Source: an uncultured Clostridia bacterium
GTDB taxonomy: Bacteria > Bacillota > Clostridia > UBA1381
Direction: 5' to 3'
DNA: 64,000 nt
Assembly: GCA_934454145.1 (NCBI GenBank)
Contig: CAKSFT010000001.1
Location: 1 to 64,000, forward strand
Position numbers and translations under genes: made by a program. How positions within the stretch are numbered: the first letter of the stretch is position 1; each line of letters begins with the position of its first letter. The notes below the pieces were generated by a model that did no database searches, was not told the DNA's origin, and worked only from the letters and a program-made list of their open reading frames with translations. This document shows positions 23,178 through 32,514 of this stretch, in pieces.

Positions 23178-24311
23178 TTATCTCATATATTTTCTTATAT
23201 TGCCGACTTCTTTTTCCAAAACCGAAACAACAGTGTCAATGTCGCCCTCATCAATGTCCGCTCCAAAGCTGAACCGCACCGCGCCCATGATTTCCTCACG
23301 GCTGCACCCCATCGCGCTCAGCACATGGCTTGGCATCGGCTTGTTTGACGAGCATGCCGAGCCCGTAGATACAAAAATCCCCTGTGCCTCAAGCGCATGC
23401 AGCAAAATTTCCGCCTTGATTCCCAAAAAGGATATGTTCAAAACATACGGCGACATGTCCCCAAAACCATTCACTTTGACTTTTGGTATTTTATCCAGAA
23501 TCCCTTTCATCAGCCGTTCTCTCAAAGCCGCATTTTTTTCAAATTTGCTTGCCAAAGAAATTTCCATGCATGCCGCGCCCAGCGCAGAAATTCCCGCAAC
23601 GTTCTCCGTCCCGGAACGCATATTATTCTGCTGCCCTCCGCCAATCAAAAGCGGCTCTGCATTTACGCTGTTGATATAAAGTGCACCTGTACCCTTTATG
23701 CCATGTATTTTATGCGCGCTTAGCGACAACAAATCTATGCCGTGCTTTTTTGGTTTACATTCAATCTTCCCGAATGCCTGCACCGCATCGACATGAAGTG
23801 CCGCATTCGGCGCATGCTTTTTCATTATTGCCTTAAGCTTGTCCACAGGCTGGATATTACCTGTTTCATTGTTCACCCACATACAACTGACAAAAATTGT
23901 ATCTTCTCTCAGTGCCTTTTCAAATTCATCAAGCGCCAACACACCGTTTTTGTCCACACCGATATACGTTACCTCAAAGTCCTCATGCTCCAGTTTTCTG
24001 AATGGCTCCAAAACCGACGGGTGCTCAATTTGGGTGGTAATTATATGTCTGCCGCGCTTTTTGTTTTTTCGGCAAAAGCCCAAAATTGCAGTATTGTTTG
24101 CCTCTGTTCCGCCGGAAGTGAAATATATATCCTCGGGGCGCACGCCTAATACCCCGGCGACATTTTCTGCGGATTTCTTTATTATCTTTTCCGCGTCAAT
24201 CCCTAATCGGTGCATGCTCGAAGGGTTCCCAAAGTGTTCCATGGCGGCAAAAACCGCCTCTTTCGCCTTCTCCGACGGCTTTGTTGTCGAAGCATTATCC
24301 AGATAAATCAT
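23178..24311 (-). CDS. Cysteine desulfurase, NifS/IscS family
   Basis: A 377-residue PLP enzyme that takes sulfur from cysteine. The PLP lysine is in LSLSAHKIHGIKG, the PLP-contacting segment is TSGGTEANNTAI, and the catalytic Cys is in VSTGSACSSNKPMP. The Cys loop is short-to-medium, typical of IscS/NifS (class I). As it sits directly before thiI, the sulfur is probably used for tRNA thiolation, similar to Bacillus NifZ. No iscU follows, so a general Fe-S role is less likely. Confidence 0.93.
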   Translation of the reverse strand: MIYLDNASTTKPSEKAKEAVFAAMEHFGNPSSMHRLGIDAEKIIKKSAENVAGVLGVRPEDIYFTSGGTEANNTAILGFCRKNKKRGRHIITTQIEHPSVLEPFRKLEHEDFEVTYIGVDKNGVLALDEFEKALREDTIFVSCMWVNNETGNIQPVDKLKAIMKKHAPNAALHVDAVQAFGKIECKPKKHGIDLLSLSAHKIHGIKGTGALYINSVNAEPLLIGGGQQNNMRSGTENVAGISALGAACMEISLASKFEKNAALRERLMKGILDKIPKVKVNGFGDMSPYVLNISFLGIKAEILLHALEAQGIFVSTGSACSSNKPMPSHVLSAMGCSREEIMGAVRFSFGADIDEGDIDTVVSVLEKEVGNIRKYMR

Positions 24312-24330
24312 AAAAATCTCCGTTCTTTTT

Positions 24331-24939
24331 TCAATCTCTGCTCTTTATAATCAGCGCCGTGCCGTTTTCCACGGTTATTCTGCAACGTTCTCCGGTCATG
24401 ACATTGCTCACGCCTCTGCCCTTTCCAAACTCAAGCGTTTCTCCGCACAATGGGTATTCAAGCCCCTCGGTCGTGACACCGTCCGCATCTCCCCCCACGG
24501 GGATAATTGACACAATATCTCCCTTTTTTCCGCCAAGCGTGATGTCGGCAGAGCAATATATTTCGTTGTGTGCGTCAATCACACAGCCGTTCTTCCCCTG
24601 TTCTTTTATCTTTTTCAGCAAAAAAATATTTGTCAGTGTGTGGTCCATGCGTGTACCGACAAAACCCACCATAACAATTTCCGAAAAACCCTTTTCCAAA
24701 GCATAATTCACAGCAATTTCGCCGTCGGTGAAATCCTTCCTGACAGGATAGCGCAAAACGGTGTCCGGCTCTGTTTCTTCGCCGACAGAATCCATATCGC
24801 CAATCAGGATATCGGCGCGCAGCCCCAAAGTTTTCATATGCCTGTATCCGCCGTCCGCACATATCACATATGCACCCTTCGGGAGCTTGTCCGCTATTTC
24901 TCTGCTCACATCACCGTTGCCCACAATCAGCGCAATCAT
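24331..24939 (-). CDS. thiN: Thiamine diphosphokinase
   Basis: A 202-residue kinase that makes thiamine pyrophosphate from thiamine. Key segments are CADGGYRHMKTLGLRADILI, IGDMDSVGEE, and DFTDGEIAVNYAL, followed by VGFVGTRMDHTLTNI, which are the active-site parts of the family. ATG 24939 is the start, 8 bp after AAGGAG and overlapping the rpe stop by ATGA; a GTG three codons upstream lies within the ribosome site and is rejected. The gene ends the prkC-rsgA-rpe-thiN run, the same order as in Bacillus. Confidence 0.93.
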   Translation of the reverse strand: MIALIVGNGDVSREIADKLPKGAYVICADGGYRHMKTLGLRADILIGDMDSVGEETEPDTVLRYPVRKDFTDGEIAVNYALEKGFSEIVMVGFVGTRMDHTLTNIFLLKKIKEQGKNGCVIDAHNEIYCSADITLGGKKGDIVSIIPVGGDADGVTTEGLEYPLCGETLEFGKGRGVSNVMTGERCRITVENGTALIIKSRD

Positions 24940-25583
24940 TCCCCGCACTCCTTTATCAATTCTTTCACAGAGCCGGTTATATCTTCATTAAAGACAGCAG
25001 AACCGGCCACAATAACATTTGCGCCAAGCTCATACACTCTTTTTATGTTGTCTTTCTTTATTCCGCCGTCGACCTCTATGTCAAAGTCTTTTCCCATTTT
25101 TTTGCGCAGATACGCAATTTTCCCGTCCGACTCTTCAATATATTTCTGTCCGCCATGCCCCGGGTGTACGCTCATCACAAGTGCCATATCGACGTCCCCC
25201 AGATACGGTTCTATTGCCGAAATGTCCGTTTCCGGGTTCAGCGCAAGCCCCGCCTTTATCCCAAATGATTTTATCAGCTCTATGCACTCGGCAACACGCG
25301 TTGTCGCCTCGACATGGATTGTGATGCTGTCCGCACCGCACTTTGCAAAATCTTCTATATACCTTTCCGGCTCCGTAATCATAAGGTGAACATCAAAAAA
25401 TAAGTCAGATTGCTTTCTCAACGACTTTATCACCACTCCGCCAAAGCTGATATTCGGCACAAATATTCCGTCCATGATATCAATGTGCACCCAGGGCGCT
25501 CCGCCTTTTTTCACCTCTGATACATCTTCCCCCAGCCTTGCAAAATCTGCCGACAATATTGACGGCGCAAGTGTCATCTCCAT
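24936..25583 (-). CDS. rpe: Ribulose-phosphate 3-epimerase
   Basis: A 215-residue TIM-barrel enzyme that interconverts ribulose 5-phosphate and xylulose 5-phosphate in the pentose phosphate route. Catalytic and metal residues lie in VHIDIMDGIFVPNISFG, FDVHLMITEP, MSVHPGHGGQKYI and DIEVDGGIKKDNI. Length is normal. The start at ATG 25583 follows GGGAG. It is coupled to thiN by overlap. Confidence 0.96.
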   Translation of the reverse strand: MEMTLAPSILSADFARLGEDVSEVKKGGAPWVHIDIMDGIFVPNISFGGVVIKSLRKQSDLFFDVHLMITEPERYIEDFAKCGADSITIHVEATTRVAECIELIKSFGIKAGLALNPETDISAIEPYLGDVDMALVMSVHPGHGGQKYIEESDGKIAYLRKKMGKDFDIEVDGGIKKDNIKRVYELGANVIVAGSAVFNEDITGSVKELIKECGE

Positions 25584-25586
25584 TGC

Positions 25587-26447
25587 TTACTCCCATTCCT
25601 TCCTTTGCCGCAAAATATCATAAATTTCCACATAGTTCTCATATCTTTTCCGTGATATTCCGCCGTTTTCCACAAGTTCTTTCACGCCGCAGTCCGGTTC
25701 ATTGATGTGCGCGCACCCTTTAAAACGGCATCCTGCGGAGTTCCGCATTTCCGGGAAAAGCCCGCAAAGCTCCGCCGGCTTTATGTCGCCAAGTTCAAAA
25801 GAACTGAATCCCGGTGTGTCAAAAACAAACCCTCCTTCGTCCAGTTCAAACAATTCCACATGGCGCGTAGTGTGTTTTCCGCGGTTTATTTTGCTTATAT
25901 CCCCCGTCTCTGCGCCAAACTCCACAAGCTTGTTCAGTATACTCGACTTTCCCACGCCCGAAAGCCCGGCAAAAGCCGTCACCCTGCCCTTCAGGCAGGC
26001 CTTCACTTCGTCTATGCCCACATCATCATATGTGCTTGCGGTGATAGTCGTATATCCCGTTTTTTCATATATTGAAACAAACTCTTGCGCACTGTCCAGG
26101 TCCGTCTTGTTTATGCATATAATCGGTTTTATTCCCTTTTTTTCGGAAGTGACAAGCATCTTGTCTATCAGCAAAAAATCCGGGTCGGGATTTTTTGCCG
26201 CCGCCACAATCATAATGCAGTCCACATTGGAAACGGGGGGGCGCACCAGACAATTGCGCCGCTCCCCGATTTTTAATATATTCCCCGTGCCGTGCGATAC
26301 TTCAATCTCCACACGGTCACCAATCATCGGCTTTATATTATTCTTTCTGAAAATCCCACGCGCCTTGCATTCTCTGACCTCGCCGTCCTCACACCTGACA
26401 TAATAAAATCCGCCGATTCCTTTTACTATTATTCCGGTCAAAACCAT
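25587..26447 (-). CDS. rsgA: Ribosome small-subunit GTPase RsgA
   Basis: A 286-residue circularly permuted GTPase that helps the last steps of 30S assembly. An OB fold is at the N-terminus (GIIVKGIGGFYYVRCEDGEV), the G domain shows the permuted order with ICINKTDLD before GLSGVGKSSILNKLV and FDTPGFSSFEL, and the C-terminal zinc cluster has GCRFKGCAHINEPDCGV. Complete family length. It stands 4 bp after prkC, as in many Bacillota, where PrkC can phosphorylate it. Confidence 0.95.
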   Translation of the reverse strand: MVLTGIIVKGIGGFYYVRCEDGEVRECKARGIFRKNNIKPMIGDRVEIEVSHGTGNILKIGERRNCLVRPPVSNVDCIMIVAAAKNPDPDFLLIDKMLVTSEKKGIKPIICINKTDLDSAQEFVSIYEKTGYTTITASTYDDVGIDEVKACLKGRVTAFAGLSGVGKSSILNKLVEFGAETGDISKINRGKHTTRHVELFELDEGGFVFDTPGFSSFELGDIKPAELCGLFPEMRNSAGCRFKGCAHINEPDCGVKELVENGGISRKRYENYVEIYDILRQRKEWE

Positions 26448-26451
26448 ATTT

Positions 26452-28443
26452 TTAATTGAACTCCACTACCTTTTCAACAACAAGCTTGTCGCCAAAGTAA
26501 ACCTGTATATTCGCATCCTTTTTGGACTTGACAGGGATATCCACCTTGCCGTCACTCTTTTGGTGTTTTTTATTGTATATTTCCTTGCCGTTTGCCAGCA
26601 CTCTCACCTGGATTGTGTCGTCGCCGTCCTCCGGCAGCGGTATGGTTATCGTCTTTGTCTGCGGCTGTACATCATCACCGCTGTTTTCAGAATTGCTGTT
26701 TGATGACGGTGTCTGCGTATTTGTGCTTGGCTGTGTTGTGCTGTTGTTTGTTGTCGGTTCCTTGCTTGTTGTCGGGGTTTCTGTCTGCGTGTCGCTCTTG
26801 CCGCTGCTTATGACAATGTTTACATACGTTCCCTTCGGTGATTCGCTGCCTGCCGTCGGCTCTTGGCGTATAATCTCGCCTTCCGGCTTGTCAGAGCTTT
26901 CTTTCTTGACATTGCCCAGTGCAAAGCCCTGTTTTTTCAGCGCACTCTCTGCCTGTGATTTTGTCATTCCGATTACGCCCGGCACCTGCTCATGCGAATC
27001 CTCCGGGTGGGAAGTGCATACATAAAGTTCAACCACAGTGTTCTCTGTCACTTTTACGCCCTTCTTCGGTGATTGTGCAACGACTTCGCCGATTTCCGCG
27101 TCAGCGTCCTCCCTGTCAAGCTTCTTCACTTTCAGTCCCAGCGCCTCCAGCTTTTTCACCGCGTCGGTATACTGTTCTCCCAGGACGCTTATCACCTCGA
27201 TGTCGCCTTCTGTCGCGCCCTTGCTTATCACCAGCGTTATCTTCTTGTTTTTCTTGACATACTGGTTTGCGCCCGGCTTTTGTTCCATAATCTTGCCTTC
27301 CTCAAATTCATCGGAAAGCTCATATTTTATATGCTTTTCATCAATTTTCAGCCCATGTTCGTCTGCCATTGCAATCGCCTCTTCAAGGGTTTTGTCCAAA
27401 AGCTCCGGCACTTGCACCTCCGGTGCATTCCAGTTCAAAAAAGCATATGTCCCGACAGCAAAAAGGGCAATCACCGCAATCATGCTGATTATGATATTCC
27501 TTATCATTCTGTTGTTTGCAGTTTTTTCGCTCTTTTCCTTTTTCTTTTTTATCATTTCCTGGCGTTCTTCACGGTCGTGTATAACAGCTCCGCCCTGTGC
27601 CGGCTGCGTGCCCAATTTCTTGAGCGCAACAAGCATTTCCTGCACACTCTGGAAACGTGCGGCAGGCTCTCTCGCAATCGCCCTCATGATAATCTCCGCC
27701 ATATCCTGCGGTATGTCAAGGTTTATAACTTTACAGTTTATCGGCTCGTGTTCCAGCTTTTTCATAGCAATCGAAACGGCGTTGTCCCCGTCAAAGGGCA
27801 GCTGCCCCGTCACCATCTCGTACATTATAACGCCAAGCGAATATATGTCGGTGGTTTCGGTGACATATCCGCCGCGCGCCTGTTCCGGCGATATATAGTG
27901 CACAGACCCCATTGCCCCGTCGGACTTGCCTGCCACAACCGTTTCGGAAGACACCGCGCTTGCTATGCCAAAGTCCGCCACTTTGATTACATTATCTTTG
28001 GTTATCAGGATATTATGCGGCTTTATGTCGCGGTGGATAATTCCGTTTGCGTGTGCATGCTCCAGTGCCAAACCAATCTGTATCGCAATATTCCTGGCGA
28101 TTTTCCAGTGTATCGGTTTGTTTTTGCTGATGTATTCCTTCAGAGTTATGCCGTCTATGTATTCCATCACGATGTAATTCAAGCCATCGATTTCACCGAC
28201 ATCAAATATCGAAACAATGTTGTTGTGCGAAAGCTTTGCGGCGGCCTGTGCCTCTTTGTTGAACTTTTCCTTCAGGTCGAGGTCATATCTCAGTGAATCC
28301 TTCAAGACCTTAACCGCTACATAACGGTTCAAAAGCTTGCACTCGGCTTTGTACACAGTCGCCATTCCGCCGCTTCCCACAATCTCCAGAATTTCATATC
28401 TGTCGTTTAATACTTTCCCCACCAAACTGTTTTCCTCATACAT
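26452..28443 (-). CDS. prkC: Ser/Thr kinase with PASTA domains
   Basis: A 663-residue membrane kinase. The kinase domain (about 12-270) has VGSGGMATVYKAE, the Lys in YVAVKVLKDS, the catalytic loop IIHRDIKPHNILI and ADFGIAS. A basic linker and one membrane helix (NIIISMIAVIALFAVGTYAF) follow. Outside are three PASTA domains (for example VPELLDKTLEEAIAMADEHG and VPGVIGMTKSQAESALKKQG), a long Thr/Ser/Asn-rich linker (TTNNSTTQPSTNTQTPSSNS) and a C-terminal beta domain like those of clostridial PrkC. PASTA domains sense peptidoglycan fragments. The partner phosphatase is just upstream. Confidence 0.95.
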   Translation of the reverse strand: MYEENSLVGKVLNDRYEILEIVGSGGMATVYKAECKLLNRYVAVKVLKDSLRYDLDLKEKFNKEAQAAAKLSHNNIVSIFDVGEIDGLNYIVMEYIDGITLKEYISKNKPIHWKIARNIAIQIGLALEHAHANGIIHRDIKPHNILITKDNVIKVADFGIASAVSSETVVAGKSDGAMGSVHYISPEQARGGYVTETTDIYSLGVIMYEMVTGQLPFDGDNAVSIAMKKLEHEPINCKVINLDIPQDMAEIIMRAIAREPAARFQSVQEMLVALKKLGTQPAQGGAVIHDREERQEMIKKKKEKSEKTANNRMIRNIIISMIAVIALFAVGTYAFLNWNAPEVQVPELLDKTLEEAIAMADEHGLKIDEKHIKYELSDEFEEGKIMEQKPGANQYVKKNKKITLVISKGATEGDIEVISVLGEQYTDAVKKLEALGLKVKKLDREDADAEIGEVVAQSPKKGVKVTENTVVELYVCTSHPEDSHEQVPGVIGMTKSQAESALKKQGFALGNVKKESSDKPEGEIIRQEPTAGSESPKGTYVNIVISSGKSDTQTETPTTSKEPTTNNSTTQPSTNTQTPSSNSNSENSGDDVQPQTKTITIPLPEDGDDTIQVRVLANGKEIYNKKHQKSDGKVDIPVKSKKDANIQVYFGDKLVVEKVVEFN

Positions 28444-28497
28444 AAAAGTCTAACCATCCTTTCTTTTATAAAACCATTTAGGTCAATCACCAAAAAA

Positions 28498-29217
28498 TCA
28501 TCTGAATATCACAGCAGTTATGTTGTCGCTGCTTTCGTTTAAAAGTGCCATTTCGACAAGCTGTTCTGCCGCTTCGTCCAGGCTTGTGCTGTTTTTTACG
28601 ATGCTGTATATCCTGTCGTCCTCCAAAAACGCCCACAGCCCGTCACTGCACAAAAGCACAGTTTCTCCGCCATAATTCCTTACATTTATGTCAACCATGA
28701 TGCTCCGCTCGGTGCCGACAGCACGCGTGATACAATTGCGCTTTGGGTGTCTTTTTGCTTCTTCCTCGCTTATAGAGCCGCGCTCCACAAGCTCCCGCAC
28801 ATAAGAATGATCCCTTGTTATCTTCTCGATTCCGTCATTGCTTATCAGATATGCACGGCTGTCGCCCACATGCGCTGTTATAAGCCATTTTCCAAATACC
28901 AACGCCATGGTCACCGTTGTCCCCATTCCCATGCATATGGGGTTTTTCAGCGCCATGCTGTAGATTTTGTCATTTGCCTTCACAATCGCTGTCCTCATAA
29001 GCTCCGAAACATCAAACGAATCCATGTCGTCCGTAAAATGTGACATTATGTAATCTTTTATTATGTCGGCGGCAAGCTTGCTTGCCATGTCGCCCTTGTT
29101 GTGTCCGCCCATTCCGTCGGCTATCAATCCGCCATAAAGCTTGTCATTGCTGTATCTGAAATAGCTGTCCTCATTGCTTTTGCGGCGTCCCTGCTCCGTA
29201 ATTGCAACCACTTTCAC
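28498..29217 (-). CDS. prpC: PP2C-type Ser/Thr phosphatase
   Basis: A 239-residue metal-dependent phosphatase, partner of PrkC. PPM motifs present are RRKSNEDSYFRY, LIADGMGGHNKGDMAS, AHVGDSRAYL and VLLCSDGLWAFLEDD, with a late SSDNITAVIF. All metal-binding Asp residues are there. GTG 29217 is preferred as the start because GGAGGTGAT lies 4-8 bp before it, while the ATG and GTG two and three codons upstream fall within that site. It reverses PrkC phosphorylation. Confidence 0.95.
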   Translation of the reverse strand: MKVVAITEQGRRKSNEDSYFRYSNDKLYGGLIADGMGGHNKGDMASKLAADIIKDYIMSHFTDDMDSFDVSELMRTAIVKANDKIYSMALKNPICMGMGTTVTMALVFGKWLITAHVGDSRAYLISNDGIEKITRDHSYVRELVERGSISEEEAKRHPKRNCITRAVGTERSIMVDINVRNYGGETVLLCSDGLWAFLEDDRIYSIVKNSTSLDEAAEQLVEMALLNESSDNITAVIFR

Positions 29218-29256
29218 TGTCATCACCTCCCGAATTGCATACGGTTATATTCTTTT

Positions 29257-30276
29257 TTATAAAACCTTTTTTCTCAGCTGTCCGCAAGAAGCGCTGATGT
29301 CACTTCCCAGTTCTCTGCGCACAGTTGCGTTTATGCCCAAATCATTCAGTTTGTTACAAAATTTCATTATTTCTTCTCTGCTTCCCTTGTGAAAATCGCG
29401 TTCCTCAACATGGTTGACCGGAATCAGATTTACATGTGCAAGCATACCCTTCAGCAAGGCGGCAAGCTCTTCTGCCTCCTTCATACTGTCGTTCACTCCG
29501 TGTATCAGTGAATATTCAAAGCTTATCCTTCGTGATGTCTTTTTTATATAGTCGCGGCACGCCTTCATAAGTACCTCGACAGGATACTTTTTGTTTATCG
29601 GCATTATTGTGTCGCGGATTTTGTTGTTTGGCGCATGCAGTGACACTGACAGCGTTATCGGCATCTCTTCTTCTGCAAGCTTATATATTCCGTCCACTCT
29701 GCCGCAAGTGGACAGCGATATGTGCCGATATCCGATGTTCAGCCCCTTGGGATTGTTGATGTTATGCAAAAACTTTATCACATTGTCATAGTTGTCCAAA
29801 GGTTCGCCTATCCCCATCATAACAATGTTGCTTATCCTTTTCCCCGTGTCCTTCTGCGCAAACACAACCTGGTTCAAAATTTCTCCGGCTGTGAGGTTCC
29901 GATACAGTCCGCCTATTGTCGAGGCGCAGAATCCGCACCCCATGCGGCAGCCCACTTGTGAAGAAATGCAAAGTGACAACCCGTGTTTATACCTCATCAC
30001 AACGCTTTCTATGCAATTCCCGTCCTCAAGAGAAAAAAGATACTTTATAGTGCCGTCGATTTTCGACACATATTTTTCTCTCACTTCAAGCTTTGATATA
30101 AAACATTTTTCAGAAAGCTTTTGCGCTGTTTTCTTTGAAATATCCGTCATTTCGTCAAACGAAACAACGCCCTTGTGCAGCCACGAAAAAATCTGCCCTG
30201 CCCTGAATTTCGGCTCGCCAAGCTCTTTCAGGAATCCCTCCAGTTCACTATAGCTTAAATCTTTTAAATCAATCAT
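29257..30276 (-). CDS. rlmN: 23S rRNA/tRNA adenine-C2 methyltransferase RlmN
   Basis: A 339-residue radical SAM enzyme that methylates A2503 in 23S rRNA and A37 in tRNA. An N-terminal helical domain (YSELEGFLKELGEPKFRAGQ) precedes the radical SAM motif with three cysteines in GCRMGCGFCASTIG, and the SAM-site segment MGIGEPLDNYDNV follows. The methyl-carrying Cys is in the C-terminal ISASCGQLRKK. Length is normal. It overlaps the rsmB 3' end by 8 bp. Confidence 0.96.
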   Translation of the reverse strand: MIDLKDLSYSELEGFLKELGEPKFRAGQIFSWLHKGVVSFDEMTDISKKTAQKLSEKCFISKLEVREKYVSKIDGTIKYLFSLEDGNCIESVVMRYKHGLSLCISSQVGCRMGCGFCASTIGGLYRNLTAGEILNQVVFAQKDTGKRISNIVMMGIGEPLDNYDNVIKFLHNINNPKGLNIGYRHISLSTCGRVDGIYKLAEEEMPITLSVSLHAPNNKIRDTIMPINKKYPVEVLMKACRDYIKKTSRRISFEYSLIHGVNDSMKEAEELAALLKGMLAHVNLIPVNHVEERDFHKGSREEIMKFCNKLNDLGINATVRRELGSDISASCGQLRKKVL

Positions 30277-31582
30277 CAGTACACCTTTTTATCTTTGCTA
30301 TAAAAAATCCGTCCGTCCCGTCGATATTCGGGAACAACGTGATGTGCCCCCTCCCGGCCTCCTCCCGGCAAAACCTTTTGGGGAGGATGTCTGTCATGTC
30401 AACGGCGGCAAATCCTTTGTTTTCTTTCAGAAATTTTTCTACAATTTCCTCATTTTCCCGTCGGTTCAGGGTGCATGTGCTGTACACCAGTTCTCCGCCC
30501 GGGCGGAGATATTCTGCCGCGCGCTGCAATATTGCATATTGCAGTCCGCAGAGGTTCTCTTTTTCTTTTAGTTTTATGTCCGGCTTTTTTCTTATTATGC
30601 CCAGCCCCGAACACGGCACGTCCGCAAGCACCTTGTCAAACCGCCCGCGCCATTGCGCAATCGGCTTTGATGCGTCTATACAGACCGTCTGTATGATGTC
30701 GATGCCCATGCGCATTGCGTTGCCGTCAATCAAATCCAGCTTGTGGGCATGTATGTCACACGCCGTTATGCTTCCCTTGTTTTCCATAAGCTGTGCCATA
30801 TGTGTGGTTTTTCCGCCCGGTGCGGCACAAAGGTCCAGCACTCTCTCGCCGGGTTTCGGCGCAAGCACGGCAGAAGCCGTCATTGCGGATATATCCTGTG
30901 CCGTTATATATCCGGCTTTATATAATTTTGAATTTGATATATCAAAACCGCCGCTCAGCAAGGCATAGTCATAAACATCGCTTATCCTCGCATTGCCAAG
31001 CTCCCCCGACACCTTTTCCGCATCGGTCTTTAAAGTGTTTATCCGCAGTGACATCATCGGTTCGCCGTTCATGCTTTCCATGAGTTCTTTTGCAAAGTCC
31101 TCGCCATAATCCTCGCACCACATTTTGCAAATCCATTGCGGAAACGAATATTTCACCGACATATACATGTCCTTGTCCTTCGGATATTCATACCCATTGC
31201 GCACAAAATTTCTCAGCACACCGTTTATAAAACCTGCCGACGCCTTGTGACCGTATCGTTTCGCAAGCGCCACGCTTTCGTTTACCGCGGCGGATTCGGG
31301 CACCTTGTCCATAAACCCCAGCTGGTATATCCCCATGCGCAAAATGACAATTATGTACGGCGATATTTTCTTCAGCTTCACTTTTGAATAACACCCTATG
31401 ATATAGTCAATCGTAATCTGCCTTTTCAGTGTCCCGTAAACCAAGGTCGTTATAAAAGCCTTGTCCCTCGCCGCCAAATCTTTATTTTTTCCAAATATTT
31501 CCTTAAGCGCCATATTGGAATACGCGCCCCTTTTTTCCACCTCATACAAAGCAAGCATCGCTTGCTCCCTCACTTTGTCCAT
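30269..31582 (-). CDS. rsmB: 16S rRNA cytosine-967-C5 methyltransferase RsmB
   Basis: A 437-residue enzyme. The N-terminal NusB-like domain (REQAMLALYEVEKRGAYSNM) guides RNA binding; the methyltransferase domain has VLDLCAAPGGKTTHMAQLM, the catalytic Cys in DVPCSGLGIIRKKPDIK and a second motif VYSTCTLNRRENEEIV. The start is ATG 31582, 7 bp after GGAGAG and overlapping the stop of the preceding peptidase (TGATG). The TTG one codon upstream is less fitting. Confidence 0.94.
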   Translation of the reverse strand: MDKVREQAMLALYEVEKRGAYSNMALKEIFGKNKDLAARDKAFITTLVYGTLKRQITIDYIIGCYSKVKLKKISPYIIVILRMGIYQLGFMDKVPESAAVNESVALAKRYGHKASAGFINGVLRNFVRNGYEYPKDKDMYMSVKYSFPQWICKMWCEDYGEDFAKELMESMNGEPMMSLRINTLKTDAEKVSGELGNARISDVYDYALLSGGFDISNSKLYKAGYITAQDISAMTASAVLAPKPGERVLDLCAAPGGKTTHMAQLMENKGSITACDIHAHKLDLIDGNAMRMGIDIIQTVCIDASKPIAQWRGRFDKVLADVPCSGLGIIRKKPDIKLKEKENLCGLQYAILQRAAEYLRPGGELVYSTCTLNRRENEEIVEKFLKENKGFAAVDMTDILPKRFCREEAGRGHITLFPNIDGTDGFFIAKIKRCTDD

Positions 31583-32271
31583 CAATCATCTCTCCTGAGT
31601 ATCAAAAGCAATCTCAAAAGCTGCAAAGCTGTCGCCGCGGCCCCTGCGACATATGTCATCGCCGCCGCACTCAAAACCTTCCTTGCACCCCTCACTTCAT
31701 CTTCATACATGAGGTTTCCGCTCGACAGAATTTTTATAGCTCTTCTGCTTGCGTCAAATTCCACCGGCAATGTCACAATCTGAAACAACAATGCGGTTGA
31801 AAACAAAATCACACCCAAAAGCGCCAGTCCTGTCATGCTCAGAATCAGACCAATCACAAAAAGCGGCATCGAAAGCGATGTGCTTATGTTCACAATCGGC
31901 ACAAGCGCATTCCTCACTTTAATCGGTGCATAGTTCTTCGCGTGTTGCACTGCATGTCCCGCCTCATGTGCCGCAACCCCCACTGCCGCGACAGATGCCG
32001 AGTCAAAAACCGACTCCGACAATCTTATCACATCTGCCTTTGGGTCATAGTGGTCGGTCAGGTCACCTGAAACACGCTCCACCTTTATGTGATAAAGTCC
32101 GTTCATGTCCAAAATCTTTCTCGCCGCCATGCTCCCTGTCAGTCCGCTGTGGTTTGTCACCTTAGCATATTTCGAAAATGTTGCCTTCACGCCGAACGAG
32201 GCGAAAAGCGACAGCAAAAAAGCTATTATCACCAGCACATATGTGCTGTCATACCAGTAAAAATACGGCAT
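31582..32271 (-). CDS. Neutral zinc metallopeptidase, YugP-like
   Basis: A 229-residue membrane-bound peptidase (Zn_peptidase_2). It has an N-terminal helix (STYVLVIIAFLLSLFASFGV), the zinc motif VGVAAHEAGHAVQH and two or three more hydrophobic segments (LSMPLFVIGLILSMTGLALL, GVILFSTALLFQIVTLPVEF), then EFDASRRAIKIL, where the Glu/Asp may complete the site. Substrates are not known. ATG 32271 has AAGGAG 7 bp before it, so the extra N-terminal residues from a GTG at 32292 are rejected. It is inserted between fmt and rsmB, common in Clostridia. Confidence 0.88.
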   Translation of the reverse strand: MPYFYWYDSTYVLVIIAFLLSLFASFGVKATFSKYAKVTNHSGLTGSMAARKILDMNGLYHIKVERVSGDLTDHYDPKADVIRLSESVFDSASVAAVGVAAHEAGHAVQHAKNYAPIKVRNALVPIVNISTSLSMPLFVIGLILSMTGLALLGVILFSTALLFQIVTLPVEFDASRRAIKILSSGNLMYEDEVRGARKVLSAAAMTYVAGAAATALQLLRLLLILRRDD

Positions 32272-32300
32272 ATCTATTCTCCTTTCAAACACCTTTTGTT

Positions 32301-32514
32301 AGGTAATTGTAAAATGTAAATTTTACAATCAGCCGCCGCATCTTTGCGGGGGTATCGGGGGTGCCAACCCCTGATTGGTAATCAAAAATGACGGCATGTG
32401 TGTCATTTTTGTTTAAAATAAAAAGTTTCAACCTGTCGTAAAGCTAAAATCGTATGGAACTTTTAATTTCTACCCAAGAATTTTAATTGGAAAACGTTAG
32501 TTTTACAATTACCT
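32301..32514 (-). mobile_element. Hairpin-rich repeat, long copy A (MITE-like)
   Basis: A 214-bp copy with ends AGGTAATTGTAAAA and TTTTACAATTACCT. Each end is itself a hairpin: GGTAATTGTAAAAT with ATTTTACAAT at the left, TAATTGGAAAAC with GTTTTACAATTA at the right. Between them are CCAACCCC...GGTTGG-type, AAAAATGACG...TGTCATTTTT and AAAAGTTTCAACC...GGAACTTTT stems. Flanks are TA on both sides (TTAGG, CCTATA), suggesting a TA target duplication. No coding capacity. Strand is set opposite to copies B and C. Its right end supplies part of the fmt stop codon. Confidence 0.8.

Noticed and set aside
24940..24948. GTG start for thiamine diphosphokinase
   Set aside because: It overlaps the AAGGAG ribosome site; the ATG three codons on is coupled to the rpe stop by ATGA.
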